Shown: positions 18,667-27,806 of the stretch, in pieces | How positions within the stretch are numbered: the stretch's first letter is position 1 | How the letters are laid out: every line of letters begins with the position of its first letter | Assembly (NCBI GenBank): GCA_028131545.1 | Contig: JAOICL010000011.1 | Span: forward strand, 1-53,744 | DNA from: Vibrio sp. | GTDB taxonomy: Bacteria; Pseudomonadota; Gammaproteobacteria; Enterobacterales; Vibrionaceae | DNA: 53,744 bases | Reading direction: 5' to 3' | Position numbers and translations under genes: made by a program | Notes under the pieces: model-generated | The model's input: only the letters and a program-made list of their open reading frames with translations | Databases searched by the model: none | Told to the model about the DNA's origin: nothing

Positions 18667-20631
18667 TTATGCTTCCTTTGCAACGGGCTTTGATGTTTTT
18701 CTAAAACGGTATCGCTTATCAGAGATCGCTAAGAAACCACCGATAGACATCAATATTGTTCCAAACCAGATCCAACGAACAAACGGCTTATAATAAATAC
18801 GTATTGCCCATGCATCGCTGCCTTTCAGTTGTTCACCTAACGCAATATAAAGGTCGCGACTCACGCCCTTATCAATCGCAGCTTCGGTCATGACTGATTG
18901 TGCCGTCGTATAAAAACGTTTCTCGGTGTGTAAGGTATTAATCAAAGATTCACCGTACACCACGTCAAAGTCAGCAATATAACTTTCATAGTTAGGTCCA
19001 ACATGGGTTCTAACTTGTTTAAAGTGGAAGTCATATCCTTCGATTTGATAGTGCTCACCAGGCGCTAAGCGAACATCGCGCTCAATACTGAAGTTTTGCA
19101 CCATTGCAATACCGATGACGGTAACCGACAACCCAAGGTGTCCCATGACCATAGACCAGTGACTTCTTTGTAATTTGGTAATACCGACACCAAATGAATA
19201 TCGGTGTGTCGCTCTAACATACACTTCATAAGCATGTAAGGTGATGATCCAAATGGCCATTACCCACCCCATGTAAGCCATGCCATTAAAGAAAGGCGCC
19301 AACCAAAGCACCATCACATAGCCAAGGACTAAAGATAGGATGCCCGAGATTAACATCGGTTTCTTCAACTGACTCAGATCGTCTTTCTTCCAGCGTAATA
19401 GTGGTCCAATGCCTAAGACAAAAGCAAAAGGAAGCATCAACCATGCAAAGACAATATCAAAGAATGGTGCACCAATGGACACTGAGCCCATACCAATCTG
19501 TTTATGAACGAGTGGTAAGAGTGTTCCGATTAAAACAACGGTTAACGCAGCGATTAATAGGACGTTATTTGATAACAGCGCATTTTCTCTGGACACTAAT
19601 GAGAAACTACCTCGAGACCGAACAGACGATCCTTTGAGTGCAAAGAGAAGTAGAGAGCCGCCGATAATAAACACAAGGAAGCCTAAAATAAACATACCGC
19701 GAGCAGGGTCAGATGCGAAAGCATGCACCGATACTAATACACCTGAACGGACTAAGAACGTACCCAGTAAGCTTAATGAAAAAGCGGATAAAGCTAATAA
19801 TACTGTCCATGCTTTAAATGTACCGCGTTTTTCCGTCACAGCTAATGAGTGCATGAGAGCAGTACCGGCAAGCCATGGCATAAAAGACGCATTTTCTACA
19901 GGATCCCAGAACCACCAGCCACCCCAGCCAAGCTCATAATAAGCCCACCAAGAGCCAAGTGCGATACCCATAGTTAGAAAAGTCCAAGCCGCAGTCGTCC
20001 AAGGTCGAGACCAACGAGCCCATGCCGTATCCAGTCGCCCTGTCATCAGAGAGGCAATAGCAAAAGCAAACGCAACTGAAAAACCCACATACCCCATGTA
20101 CAGCATGGGTGGGTGGATAATTAAGCCGGGATCTTGGAGCAATGGGTTTAAATCGTGACCATCAATTGGGAAATTAGGTAGTGTACGAAGAAAAGGATTT
20201 GAGGTAACAATAATAAATAATAAGAAGCCAACATTAATGACACCCATTACCGAAAGCACTCGTGCAACCGATTCCTGTGGCATGCCACGGCTAAATGTCG
20301 CAACGGCGACCGTCCAACCGGCTTGAATCAACACCCATAAGAGTAATGAACCTTCATGCGCACCCCATACCGCGGTTAAACGGTAATACCAAGGTAATTG
20401 AGTATTCGAGTTACTCACGACATACTGGACAGTAAAGTCATTGGTGTAAAATGCCCAAAGAAGAATCCCAAAAGAAAAGGCGAGTAAAAGGAACATTCCC
20501 CAAGACAGTGGTCTCGCCGTATTCATCAACTGAATATTATTCTTGGTCGCACCGACCAAAGGCAGGACAGTGAGCAACACCGATAATGCTAAAGAAATTA
20601 TCAGTGCAAAGTGCGCAATCTCAATGATCAT
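18667..20631 (-). CDS. ccmF: Heme lyase component CcmF
   Basis: Large integral-membrane protein that ligates heme to apocytochrome c together with CcmH and CcmI. 654 residues with many membrane helices. The tryptophan-rich heme-handling WWD segment [19 protein letters not shown] is intact, and conserved histidines flank it ([25 protein letters not shown]). Its start overlaps the ccmE stop by four bases, and the ccmG start follows its stop by one base. Confidence 0.97.
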   Translation of the reverse strand: MIIEIAHFALIISLALSVLLTVLPLVGATKNNIQLMNTARPLSWGMFLLLAFSFGILLWAFYTNDFTVQYVVSNSNTQLPWYYRLTAVWGAHEGSLLLWVLIQAGWTVAVATFSRGMPQESVARVLSVMGVINVGFLLFIIVTSNPFLRTLPNFPIDGHDLNPLLQDPGLIIHPPMLYMGYVGFSVAFAFAIASLMTGRLDTAWARWSRPWTTAAWTFLTMGIALGSWWAYYELGWGGWWFWDPVENASFMPWLAGTALMHSLAVTEKRGTFKAWTVLLALSAFSLSLLGTFLVRSGVLVSVHAFASDPARGMFILGFLVFIIGGSLLLFALKGSSVRSRGSFSLVSRENALLSNNVLLIAALTVVLIGTLLPLVHKQIGMGSVSIGAPFFDIVFAWLMLPFAFVLGIGPLLRWKKDDLSQLKKPMLISGILSLVLGYVMVLWLAPFFNGMAYMGWVMAIWIITLHAYEVYVRATHRYSFGVGITKLQRSHWSMVMGHLGLSVTVIGIAMVQNFSIERDVRLAPGEHYQIEGYDFHFKQVRTHVGPNYESYIADFDVVYGESLINTLHTEKRFYTTAQSVMTEAAIDKGVSRDLYIALGEQLKGSDAWAIRIYYKPFVRWIWFGTILMSIGGFLAISDKRYRFRKTSKPVAKEA

Positions 20632-21119
20632 TGATCATTTCCTTCTGTCTGTTTATCCGTATATTCAAGCGGCTTATGATTTTTATTCATTGCTTCAGCA
20701 ATTTCTGGCGGTAAATACTCTTCATCGTGCTTAGCAAGCACTTCAAATGCTTCTATTGTTGTCGCATCAACTAAAACACCTTGTGCCACAATCCCCTGCC
20801 CTTCGCGGAATAAATCCGGCAAGATACCATCGTAGGTTACTGTTACGTGTTCAGGACCAGCATCAAATAGCTTAAAACTGACTTGTAATGACTCAGAGTC
20901 TCGAACTACGGATCCCTTAACGACCATGCCACCTATACGTAATCGTTGACCATTTTCAGGTTTAATGCCTGTCTGGTCTTTACCATTGATAATTTCAGAA
21001 GGCGTGTAAAATAAATCAATATTCTGATTTAGTGCATATAGCATTAGCCCTACAGAGGTCGAAATACCAATGAAAATGGCAACAATAATTCCGAGCCTTT
21101 TCTTACGCCTGGGGTTCAT
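20628..21119 (-). CDS. ccmE: Heme chaperone CcmE
   Basis: Periplasmic heme shuttle. An N-terminal membrane anchor (about 9-29) follows [10 protein letters not shown], and the heme-binding histidine is in [12 protein letters not shown] (His131, with the downstream tyrosine of the HxxxY motif). 163 residues, typical. It overlaps ccmD and ccmF by four bases each. Confidence 0.97.
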   Translation of the reverse strand: MNPRRKKRLGIIVAIFIGISTSVGLMLYALNQNIDLFYTPSEIINGKDQTGIKPENGQRLRIGGMVVKGSVVRDSESLQVSFKLFDAGPEHVTVTYDGILPDLFREGQGIVAQGVLVDATTIEAFEVLAKHDEEYLPPEIAEAMNKNHKPLEYTDKQTEGNDQ

Positions 21120-21325
21120 AGGGTGTTCTCCATTTTTTTAGCCGCCTCGATTCGTTCTTTTCGGGCGAGCTTTTGCTTAACTTCATGCTTCAAAGATTTT
21201 GAATCTTTTATACTGACCCATAATAAAAGAAAAAGTGCCCCAAAAGTAAGGCCAAATGCAGACCAAACATAGGAGGCATAACCTCCCATGGCTAAAAAGT
21301 CTTGAAAAGAGTCAAAATGCATCAT
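21116..21325 (-). CDS. ccmD: Heme exporter protein CcmD
   Basis: Small membrane protein (69 residues) that helps release heme-loaded CcmE from CcmAB-CcmC. It shows the family pattern [19 protein letters not shown] followed by one membrane helix and a basic, Lys-rich cytosolic tail. It overlaps ccmE by four bases and lies ten bases after ccmC. Confidence 0.93.
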   Translation of the reverse strand: MMHFDSFQDFLAMGGYASYVWSAFGLTFGALFLLLWVSIKDSKSLKHEVKQKLARKERIEAAKKMENTL

Positions 21326-21335
21326 GTTTTACCTT

Positions 21336-22121
21336 TTATTTATTGTCACGATCAGAGGTCTTCGTTTGTTTTTCTTTTTTACTGTCTACACCTGTGACCA
21401 ATTTAACCACCCATGCTCTATGACTTTCATGACTGATAATTTGATTTCTAAGACGAATTATCGTTACCGTAGCAAAGAAGAAAGCAAAGCCAAAAATATT
21501 CAATAACAGTGGCCAAAGCATGTTAGATGATATCGAAGGTTTCTCAAATTTAGTGATCGTGGCCCCTTGGTGCAAGGTATTCCACCATTCAACAGAAAAA
21601 TGGATAATTGGAAGATTTACGACACCAACAATCGCTAAGATACCAGCCGCTTTTGCCGCTGTTTTACTGTCGTCAAATGCATGGCTCAACGCAATAACAC
21701 CAAGATAAAGGAATAGTAATATTAACTCGGATGTTAATCTTGCATCCCAAACCCACCATGCTCCCCACATTGGTTTACCCCAAACGGCTCCGGTCATTAA
21801 TGCCAAAGCCGTAAATACCGCACCAATTGGAGCCATCGCCTGCACAGCAAGATCGGATAATCTAATTTGCCAAACCAGACCAATAAAAGCAGCAATGGCC
21901 ATCGAAGAATAAATCCCCATCGACCAGATTGCAGTAGGAACATGAATATAAATGATACGGAAGCTGTCACCTTGCTGATAATCAGCTGGCGCAAAAGCTA
22001 ATCCCCATATTGTTCCCATAGTAAGACAAATCAATGCTAAGCCTGCACACCATGGTAACCATTTACCACACACATGGTACATTGTTTCAGATTTTGCATA
22101 AGGGTGGAGCCATTTCCACAT
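21336..22121 (-). CDS. ccmC: Heme-handling protein CcmC
   Basis: Six-helix membrane protein that attaches heme to CcmE. The WWD-type segment GKPMWGAWWVWDARLTSELIL is present, with conserved histidines in IYIHVPTAIWSMG and IIHFSVEWWNTLHQG. I start at the ATG at 22121, six bases after AGGTG; an in-frame GTG three codons upstream overlaps that signal. 262 codons. A 130-base gap with no gene separates it from ccmB, so the ccmC-I part may have its own promoter. Confidence 0.95.
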   Translation of the reverse strand: MWKWLHPYAKSETMYHVCGKWLPWCAGLALICLTMGTIWGLAFAPADYQQGDSFRIIYIHVPTAIWSMGIYSSMAIAAFIGLVWQIRLSDLAVQAMAPIGAVFTALALMTGAVWGKPMWGAWWVWDARLTSELILLFLYLGVIALSHAFDDSKTAAKAAGILAIVGVVNLPIIHFSVEWWNTLHQGATITKFEKPSISSNMLWPLLLNIFGFAFFFATVTIIRLRNQIISHESHRAWVVKLVTGVDSKKEKQTKTSDRDNK

Positions 22122-22259
22122 GAAGAGCACCTATTTATAATCAAGAAAAGGTAACAAAGCGTATTCTCATTACCAATATTTCATTTATAGACAAAAAATT
22201 TGCTTATAGTTCAAATTTTTATTTCCGTTAATATACTTACTCGTTGTCGCTGGCACCGA

Positions 22260-22928
22260 TTAATTCACACTAATGCGTAAAGCAGCGCTAATCGCTATTG
22301 GTGTTAATGTGATAGAACCGGTCAGCATTGCCGCCAAAATAGCCAATTGCCCTGTATAAGGTAAACCAAGGGATGCAGTATCAATAGCCGATGTTGCAAA
22401 TATTAATACGGGAATATACAACGGAAGAATTAATAAGCTCAATAGTACGCCCCCTTTTTGCAATCCAACCGTTAATGCGACCCCTATACCACCAATGAAA
22501 CTTAAGGTTGGGGTACCAATTAATAACGTCAACACCACCGCAAGCCAAACATCCCAATTGAGAGACAGTAGTAGCGCTAATAGCGGACTAATAATAATTA
22601 AGGGCAGTCCTGTTAGCACCCAATGAGCAATGATTTTAGCAATAACAACCACCGATAACGGTAGTGGCATCAACATCAACTGTTCAAGAGATCCATCTTG
22701 GAAGTCATCTCGAAATAGACGCTCCAAAGAAAGTAAAGCAGAAAGCAAAGCCGCCACCCATACGATACCAGCTGCAATTCGAGATAAAAGCTGCGGTTCA
22801 GGGCCAATGCTTAATGGGAAGAGTGTAATGACAATAATGAAGAACCAAAGCGGATTCAATACATCGGCTTGTCTGCGATACGCCATGAGTAATTCACGTC
22901 GCATAATCGCAAAAAATGATGTCATCAT
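22260..22928 (-). CDS. ccmB: Heme exporter membrane subunit CcmB
   Basis: Membrane subunit of the CcmAB ABC transporter, which powers release of holo-CcmE. 222 residues with about six membrane helices; the N-terminal MRRELLMAYRRQADVLNPLWFF and the FRDDFQDGSLEQLMLMPLP block are family hallmarks. The start ATG overlaps the ccmA stop (ATGA); the next codon is also ATG and could be used instead. Confidence 0.95.
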   Translation of the reverse strand: MMTSFFAIMRRELLMAYRRQADVLNPLWFFIIVITLFPLSIGPEPQLLSRIAAGIVWVAALLSALLSLERLFRDDFQDGSLEQLMLMPLPLSVVVIAKIIAHWVLTGLPLIIISPLLALLLSLNWDVWLAVVLTLLIGTPTLSFIGGIGVALTVGLQKGGVLLSLLILPLYIPVLIFATSAIDTASLGLPYTGQLAILAAMLTGSITLTPIAISAALRISVN

Positions 22929-23551
22929 GATGATTCCCCTAAACTGATTCGAGTGAGGTAACCACTCTCAGTGAGAATATCTTGGTGAGTGGTAAATAAG
23001 ATCGCGTTGCCTTTTTTAACGTGCTCGACAAATAAAGCCTCTAATACTTTGACACCTTGTTTATCGATTGCAGTTAATGGCTCATCTAAAATCCACAACC
23101 TATGTTCGCTAAGCCATAACCGAGCAAGCGCTACTCGCCTTTGCTGACCGGCTGACAATTGAGAAACCAACACATCTTCTCTGCCTGCCAATCCTACTTT
23201 TGCTAACGCATAAAAAATAGCATCTTGAGTCTGCGTTTTTGGTGAATGTAGCGTGACGTAAAACTGTAAATTTTCATAGGCAGTGAGATCGCGCTTAACC
23301 CCGGTATGATGTCCGATATACAGTAAATTTCGGTGATAGTGCTCTCGGTCATGCTGAATCAACTGACCATCAAAGGTAATGGTTCCTTCATCGGGTGTTG
23401 CTAACCCTGAAATAATACGTAGGAGAGTTGTTTTACCGGTTCCATTTCTGCCTTCGACTTGAATGAGATCACCCGAGTTAACATTAAAGGAGAGAGCGGT
23501 AAATAAGGTATTTTCATCCCTTATCATGGTTAGGTCATTAACTGTCAGCAT
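22925..23551 (-). CDS. ccmA: Heme exporter ATPase CcmA
   Basis: ATPase subunit of CcmAB. Walker A is GRNGTGKTT, the ABC signature LSAGQQRRVALARL and Walker B LWILDEPLTAID. I start at the ATG at 23551 (208 codons), close to the family length; an in-frame GTG three codons upstream is the alternative. First gene of the ccm run, preceded by the terminator of the chemotaxis operon. Confidence 0.95.
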   Translation of the reverse strand: MLTVNDLTMIRDENTLFTALSFNVNSGDLIQVEGRNGTGKTTLLRIISGLATPDEGTITFDGQLIQHDREHYHRNLLYIGHHTGVKRDLTAYENLQFYVTLHSPKTQTQDAIFYALAKVGLAGREDVLVSQLSAGQQRRVALARLWLSEHRLWILDEPLTAIDKQGVKVLEALFVEHVKKGNAILFTTHQDILTESGYLTRISLGESS

Positions 23552-23650
23552 AAATAGCACAAATAGAAAGTCATCTGGTAAATTCTAACATAAGCCTTAA
23601 AAATTCGACTACTTAAAATCACAGACTGGATAGCAATAGAAAGTTTTTTA

Positions 23651-23681
23651 AACAAAAAATCGCTCACAAAGAGCGATTTTA
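23651..23681 (-). terminator. Terminator ending the chemotaxis operon
   Basis: Minus-strand stem AAAATCGCTC/GAGCGATTTT (23672-23681 with 23657-23666), then Ts. It lies 13 bases after the DUF2802 gene and marks the boundary with ccmA. Confidence 0.85.
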
Positions 23682-23693
23682 AATTAAAAGTGA

Positions 23694-24170
23694 CTATTTT
23701 TTTATATTAGGCCGCCTGCGAGGCTTGTTTTCAAGTGGCGGGATACTTTCTTTACCTGTAATTTTATTTTGCAGTGATCGCATGAGCTCTGCTTCTGCTT
23801 GTGGCAGCTCACATTCTTGAACAAGTTCATCAACATCTGCACCTAACTTGACCATTTTACTGGCTCGTGAATACAATTTATCGTCTACATCAGCTAGCTC
23901 AAGAGCTTGCACACGTTCTGTTAAGGCTTTCGATATATCCTGTTGATCGCTGAGGCCATGCCCAACGCCAACCAATAGTGAACGCATTTCGAGTATCTGT
24001 TTATTTGCTTCGATTAATTGTTCTTGTAGCTGTATTTGACGAGATTCGGATTGCTCGGTTCGCTTTTGAAAGTAAGAACGCGTACGAAGCAATACAATGA
24101 TTAGCCCCAAAGTAACAACGGTTATACCGCCTAATAAAAGAGTATTAATTAATTGTGCATCCATCATCAT
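23694..24170 (-). CDS. DUF2802 membrane-anchored coiled-coil protein
   Basis: A 158-residue protein of the DUF2802 family, found after cheW in vibrios and pseudomonads. It has one N-terminal membrane helix (about 10-28), a coiled coil (about 35-70), a helical segment with LGADVDELVQECELPQAEAEL that resembles a small helix-turn-helix, and a basic tail RRRPNIKK. Function is not known to me; the conserved position suggests a role in chemotaxis or polar placement. The start overlaps the cheW stop (ATGA). Confidence 0.85.
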   Translation of the reverse strand: MMMDAQLINTLLLGGITVVTLGLIIVLLRTRSYFQKRTEQSESRQIQLQEQLIEANKQILEMRSLLVGVGHGLSDQQDISKALTERVQALELADVDDKLYSRASKMVKLGADVDELVQECELPQAEAELMRSLQNKITGKESIPPLENKPRRRPNIKK

Positions 24171-24661
24171 AACAACGAAACATCATCCCATTCTTCATCG
24201 GTTAATAATTTATTTAGGTCAACAAGAATTAATAATTCATTATCTCGATTACTCACCCCTTGAATAAATTTAGCACTTTCATCTGTACCGACACTTGGTG
24301 TGCTGTCTATCTCAGACGATTTCAAATAAACCACTTCCGCAACGCTATCCACTAGAATACCGATCACTTGCTGTTCATTTTCAATCACAATAATTCGAGT
24401 ATTATCACTGATTTCCCCCTGTGACAAACCAAAGCGAGCACGGGTATCAATGACTGTGACGACGTTACCACGCAGATTAATAATCCCCAGTACATAATGC
24501 GGAGCCCCTGGTACTGGCGCTATTTCACTGTAGCGCAGCACTTCTCGCACTTGCATCACATTGACACCGTAGGTTTCATTATCAAGTTGAAAAGTGACCC
24601 ATTGATACACTTCATCTTGTTTGGCGCCACTATTTAGGCTGGTATGGTTATCATCTACCAT
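24167..24661 (-). CDS. cheW: Chemotaxis coupling protein CheW
   Basis: Adaptor linking chemoreceptors to CheA in signalling arrays. A single CheW domain spans about 20-160: WVTFQLDNETYGVNVMQVREVL, VPGAPHYVLGIINLRGNVV and the VDSVAEVVYL block. 164 residues. It follows parP after about 107 bases with no gene, and overlaps DUF2802 by four bases. Confidence 0.96.
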   Translation of the reverse strand: MVDDNHTSLNSGAKQDEVYQWVTFQLDNETYGVNVMQVREVLRYSEIAPVPGAPHYVLGIINLRGNVVTVIDTRARFGLSQGEISDNTRIIVIENEQQVIGILVDSVAEVVYLKSSEIDSTPSVGTDESAKFIQGVSNRDNELLILVDLNKLLTDEEWDDVSLL

Positions 24662-24768
24662 AATGTCCTCGTTTATCTGTCGCGATTACCGCATCATTAC
24701 GACGTATTAAAATGAGCTAGGTTACGATCACGGCATTTATAAAATTAACACTTATAAGGGGCGATCGT

Positions 24769-25794
24769 TTAAGAATCCATCGTTTCAAGAGTCGAAATAT
24801 CCAACCCTGATTGCAATAAGAAAATTAATGCGTCTACATGAATTAAAGCACACATTTTCTCTTTCACCATTCCTGCAAGCCAAGGGCGCTTCCCTTCACT
24901 TTTTCGCCACTGAACTTCATCAGGAGCGATCAGTTCAGTTCCGATAAGAGAATCGCATGCAAGGCCCCATTGACTTTTCCCTAGAAGAATCAAGTAACTA
25001 TAATTATCTTTATAGTTTTCACTATCGATTCTATCCGGCATTACCCAACGAGCCGTATCAACCACATCGTACTTTTCAATTCTTTTATCAACCTCTTCGC
25101 TATATAAGCCTAAGTACCACTCTGGTCTTCCAATTAAATGACTAAGCTCTTCAAATTGCTTAATCCCCCCTAATTCATCCAAAGAGACCGCAAAAGTAAC
25201 GCCAGAAACCGTAAAAAATAATGCCTGAAAGGCCACTTCTTTTGGCTCTATTGATAAAGGGTTATATTCGGTATGAATGGGTAATTCACCCACTCCAATC
25301 AAATCTTTATTATCCAGTGACTCTTGAATACTTTCTAATGATTCAATTTCATGATCTTTAACTGCAACTTCATGAATTTTAACAGCTGCCTCATGTTCTT
25401 TAATAACAGTTTCATAATCTTTAACAGCAAGGGCATCATCGCAAGATACTGATACGTCGTGTTTTTCTGTCGATTCAAGAATAGGATCGGTTCTATTACT
25501 CTCTGGCAGAGCTGGTGCAATAACAGATGCATCAATATGTTCCAACAGCTTTTCTACTGCTTGGATCCGTTCTATGTCAGCGACATCATCAGCATAAGGA
25601 CGTTCAACAAAGGACTGACTTTGTATCGGTGATTGCTGATGCTGTACATCAAACTCAGTCTGAGAGATATTGACATCATCACGACTTAGTGTGCCTCCAT
25701 CCGAGAGCTCATCAGTCGGCATATCGTCAAGCAAAGCAAAAAAGTAATCATCGAGCGCTTGTTCACTCGTTAACTTTCCTTCTAATTTATCCAT
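24769..25794 (-). CDS. parP: ParP, CheW-like array-integration protein
   Basis: Position and architecture match Vibrio ParP, which couples polar chemoreceptor arrays and CheA to the pole-determining ATPase ParC. The C-terminal CheW-like domain (AIF, about 185-335) is recognisable around QALFFTVSGVTFAVSLDELGG. The N-terminus carries LDDYFFALLDDM (14-25), which resembles the repeated CheA motif. The middle is acidic and low-complexity, with four perfect heptads at 123-150. It overlaps parC by eight bases. Interaction roles come from work on V. cholerae and V. parahaemolyticus as I recall it. Confidence 0.88.
   Translation of the reverse strand: MDKLEGKLTSEQALDDYFFALLDDMPTDELSDGGTLSRDDVNISQTEFDVQHQQSPIQSQSFVERPYADDVADIERIQAVEKLLEHIDASVIAPALPESNRTDPILESTEKHDVSVSCDDALAVKDYETVIKEHEAAVKIHEVAVKDHEIESLESIQESLDNKDLIGVGELPIHTEYNPLSIEPKEVAFQALFFTVSGVTFAVSLDELGGIKQFEELSHLIGRPEWYLGLYSEEVDKRIEKYDVVDTARWVMPDRIDSENYKDNYSYLILLGKSQWGLACDSLIGTELIAPDEVQWRKSEGKRPWLAGMVKEKMCALIHVDALIFLLQSGLDISTLETMDS
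25345..25428 (-). repeat. 21-bp minisatellite coding four heptads in ParP
   Basis: Codons 123-150 of parP form four tandem units: AVKDYET, VIKEHEA, AVKIHEV, AVKDHEI. In DNA these are 21-bp tandem copies (plus-strand TTCATGATCTTTAAC and variants). They extend the linker before the CheW-like domain in whole-heptad steps, so copy-number change keeps the frame. Confidence 0.85.
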
Positions 25795-26563
25795 TGTCTT
25801 CTATCCGAGATAAATAAATTAATAATTGCTTATAAGCAAACACGCCTCGCGATCCTGGTGCAAAGTGCGAAACAGGCAAACGCTTTAAACTGGCATCTCG
25901 AAATTTGGTATCAACAGGCACCGCTGATGGCCAAATCTCATCTGGGTAATCATTTTTGAGCTGAAGTAAGGTTTGAAGTGATGCTTTTGTTCTTTTGTCG
26001 TACATTGTCGGGATAATCGTGATATCAAAGGACTTTTTACGCGAGTTTTGCATGATGTACAGGGTTTTTAGCATTCGCTCTAGCCCTTTTACGGCTAAAA
26101 ATTCGGTTTGTACCGGAATAAGAATGCGATCACTGGCGGCTAACGCATTGACCATCATCACGCCTAATATAGGAGGGCAATCTATAAGAACATAGTCATA
26201 GTCATCTTTAACCGACCACAACGCTTTTTTTAATGTCAGGCCCATTCCTTGTTTTGTACCCAACACTCTATCTAATGTCGCTAAAGACATATGAGCCGGA
26301 AGAATATCAATATTCTCCATCTTAGACTGCAAAATAACCTGAGAAACATTATAGTGATTAATAAGATCGAGCTGAAAAACATCAAACAAACTGTTCTTTA
26401 ATTCATCGGGGTTATACCCTAAATACGTCGTCATTGAAGCGTGAGGATCGGTATCAACTAAAAGCACTCTGCTACCTCGTTGACTTAAAATGCCCGCTAA
26501 GGTTACCGCTGTTGTTGTTTTCCCAACGCCACCTTTTTGATTTGCAACACTCCAGATTTTCAT
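25787..26563 (-). CDS. parC: ParC, ParA-like polar ATPase for chemotaxis proteins
   Basis: ParA/MinD-type ATPase in the chemotaxis operon, as Vibrio ParC, which directs arrays to the old pole and their inheritance. The deviant Walker A is NQKGGVGKTTTAVTLAG, followed by LLVDTDPHASMTTYLG and DYVLIDCPPILG. 258 residues; no N-terminal DNA-binding domain, unlike plasmid type Ia ParA. It lies between cheB and parP and overlaps parP by eight bases. Confidence 0.93.
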   Translation of the reverse strand: MKIWSVANQKGGVGKTTTAVTLAGILSQRGSRVLLVDTDPHASMTTYLGYNPDELKNSLFDVFQLDLINHYNVSQVILQSKMENIDILPAHMSLATLDRVLGTKQGMGLTLKKALWSVKDDYDYVLIDCPPILGVMMVNALAASDRILIPVQTEFLAVKGLERMLKTLYIMQNSRKKSFDITIIPTMYDKRTKASLQTLLQLKNDYPDEIWPSAVPVDTKFRDASLKRLPVSHFAPGSRGVFAYKQLLIYLSRIEDNG

Positions 26564-26566
26564 GAT

Positions 26567-27772
26567 TTATCCTTTAGGCTGTAAACCAAGTTCAACGACC
26601 AAGCGCTCTGCTATTTTATCCAATGCAAGGCTTTCAGAAGAGACCCCTGCAACGGTCACCGCTTGAGGCATACCATACACGACACAACTGGCTTTATCTT
26701 GAGCCCATACTGTGCCGCCGGATTGCTGAATAAGACGAGCGCCATCGCATCCATCTGATCCCATTCCAGTCAAAATAATCGATAATGTTTCCGCACCAAA
26801 AATTTTAGCGGCAGACCCAAACGTAATATCAACGCTGGGCTTATAAGTCAGTTTATCCCCTGCATCAAATATCTTTAATTTGGCGCAAGTTCGACTTCCC
26901 TCTAGCATCATTTGATAACCACCAGGGGCTAAATAAGCAACCCCTGGCTTAAGAATATCGCCATTGACCGCTTCTTTCACATCAATATTACACAGAGAGT
27001 TTAAGCGTTCAGCAAAGGCACTGGTAAAAGTGCCTGGCATATGTTGAATCAATACAATGGGATGCGGGTAATGTCGTGGTAATTGACTCAATACCCTTTG
27101 TAATGCAATAGGTCCTCCTGTCGACGTACCTATCGCCGTCAATTTATAACGCTTCCCTGATGCTCTGAAATTGGATACCGATCTCGTATTAGGTGCTGAC
27201 TGAATATTTCTGTTAGATTTATCTATCGTTTGAAACTGAGATCGAGTTTCGGATTGAGATATTCCCCGAGTGACTGGGCTTGCTTGCTTCTCAGACTGTG
27301 TATTTAATGGCGTCTCTTTTTTCGGGGGGTATTGTGTCTTTACTGTGGACGTAACCATCGCTTGACGAGGCACCGATGAAGACACAATACTCAGTACTCT
27401 TTTTTGTAAAAGAGCCGTCGCTTCATCACGATCTTTAGCGATTTCTTCAAATTTTTTAGGTAGAAAGTCTACGGCTCCAGCATCCAATGCCTTTAACGTT
27501 TCCTGAGCTCCTTTATAGGTCAAGGAAGAAAACATTAATACCGGCGTTGGTGCTCGCTTCATGATTTCTCTAACGGCAGAGATACCATCTAAGACGGGCA
27601 TTTCTATATCCATCGTAATCACATCAGGCTTTAGAGCACACGCTTTTTCAATGGCCTCTTCTCCATTGACTGCCGTATCAATAACCTGAAGTTGAGGGTT
27701 TGAATTGAGAATCTCTTTCACTCTGCGTCGAAAAAAGCTTGAATCATCAACGACTAATACTTTATATGCCAT
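26567..27772 (-). CDS. cheB: Protein-glutamate methylesterase/deamidase CheB
   Basis: Removes methyl groups from, and deamidates, chemoreceptors for adaptation. The receiver domain has VVDDSSFFRR and the phosphoacceptor Asp55 in ITMDIEMPVLDG. A Gln/Ser-rich linker (about 130-205) leads to the esterase domain with the catalytic serine in GTSTGG (Ser217), histidine in LIQHMPGTFT (His244) and aspartate in LTGMGSDGCDGA. 401 residues; the long linker makes it longer than E. coli CheB. Confidence 0.96.
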   Translation of the reverse strand: MAYKVLVVDDSSFFRRRVKEILNSNPQLQVIDTAVNGEEAIEKACALKPDVITMDIEMPVLDGISAVREIMKRAPTPVLMFSSLTYKGAQETLKALDAGAVDFLPKKFEEIAKDRDEATALLQKRVLSIVSSSVPRQAMVTSTVKTQYPPKKETPLNTQSEKQASPVTRGISQSETRSQFQTIDKSNRNIQSAPNTRSVSNFRASGKRYKLTAIGTSTGGPIALQRVLSQLPRHYPHPIVLIQHMPGTFTSAFAERLNSLCNIDVKEAVNGDILKPGVAYLAPGGYQMMLEGSRTCAKLKIFDAGDKLTYKPSVDITFGSAAKIFGAETLSIILTGMGSDGCDGARLIQQSGGTVWAQDKASCVVYGMPQAVTVAGVSSESLALDKIAERLVVELGLQPKG

Positions 27773-27806
27773 ACAGCCTCTTGTTAACTAGAGCAAACTA
27801 TTTGCA

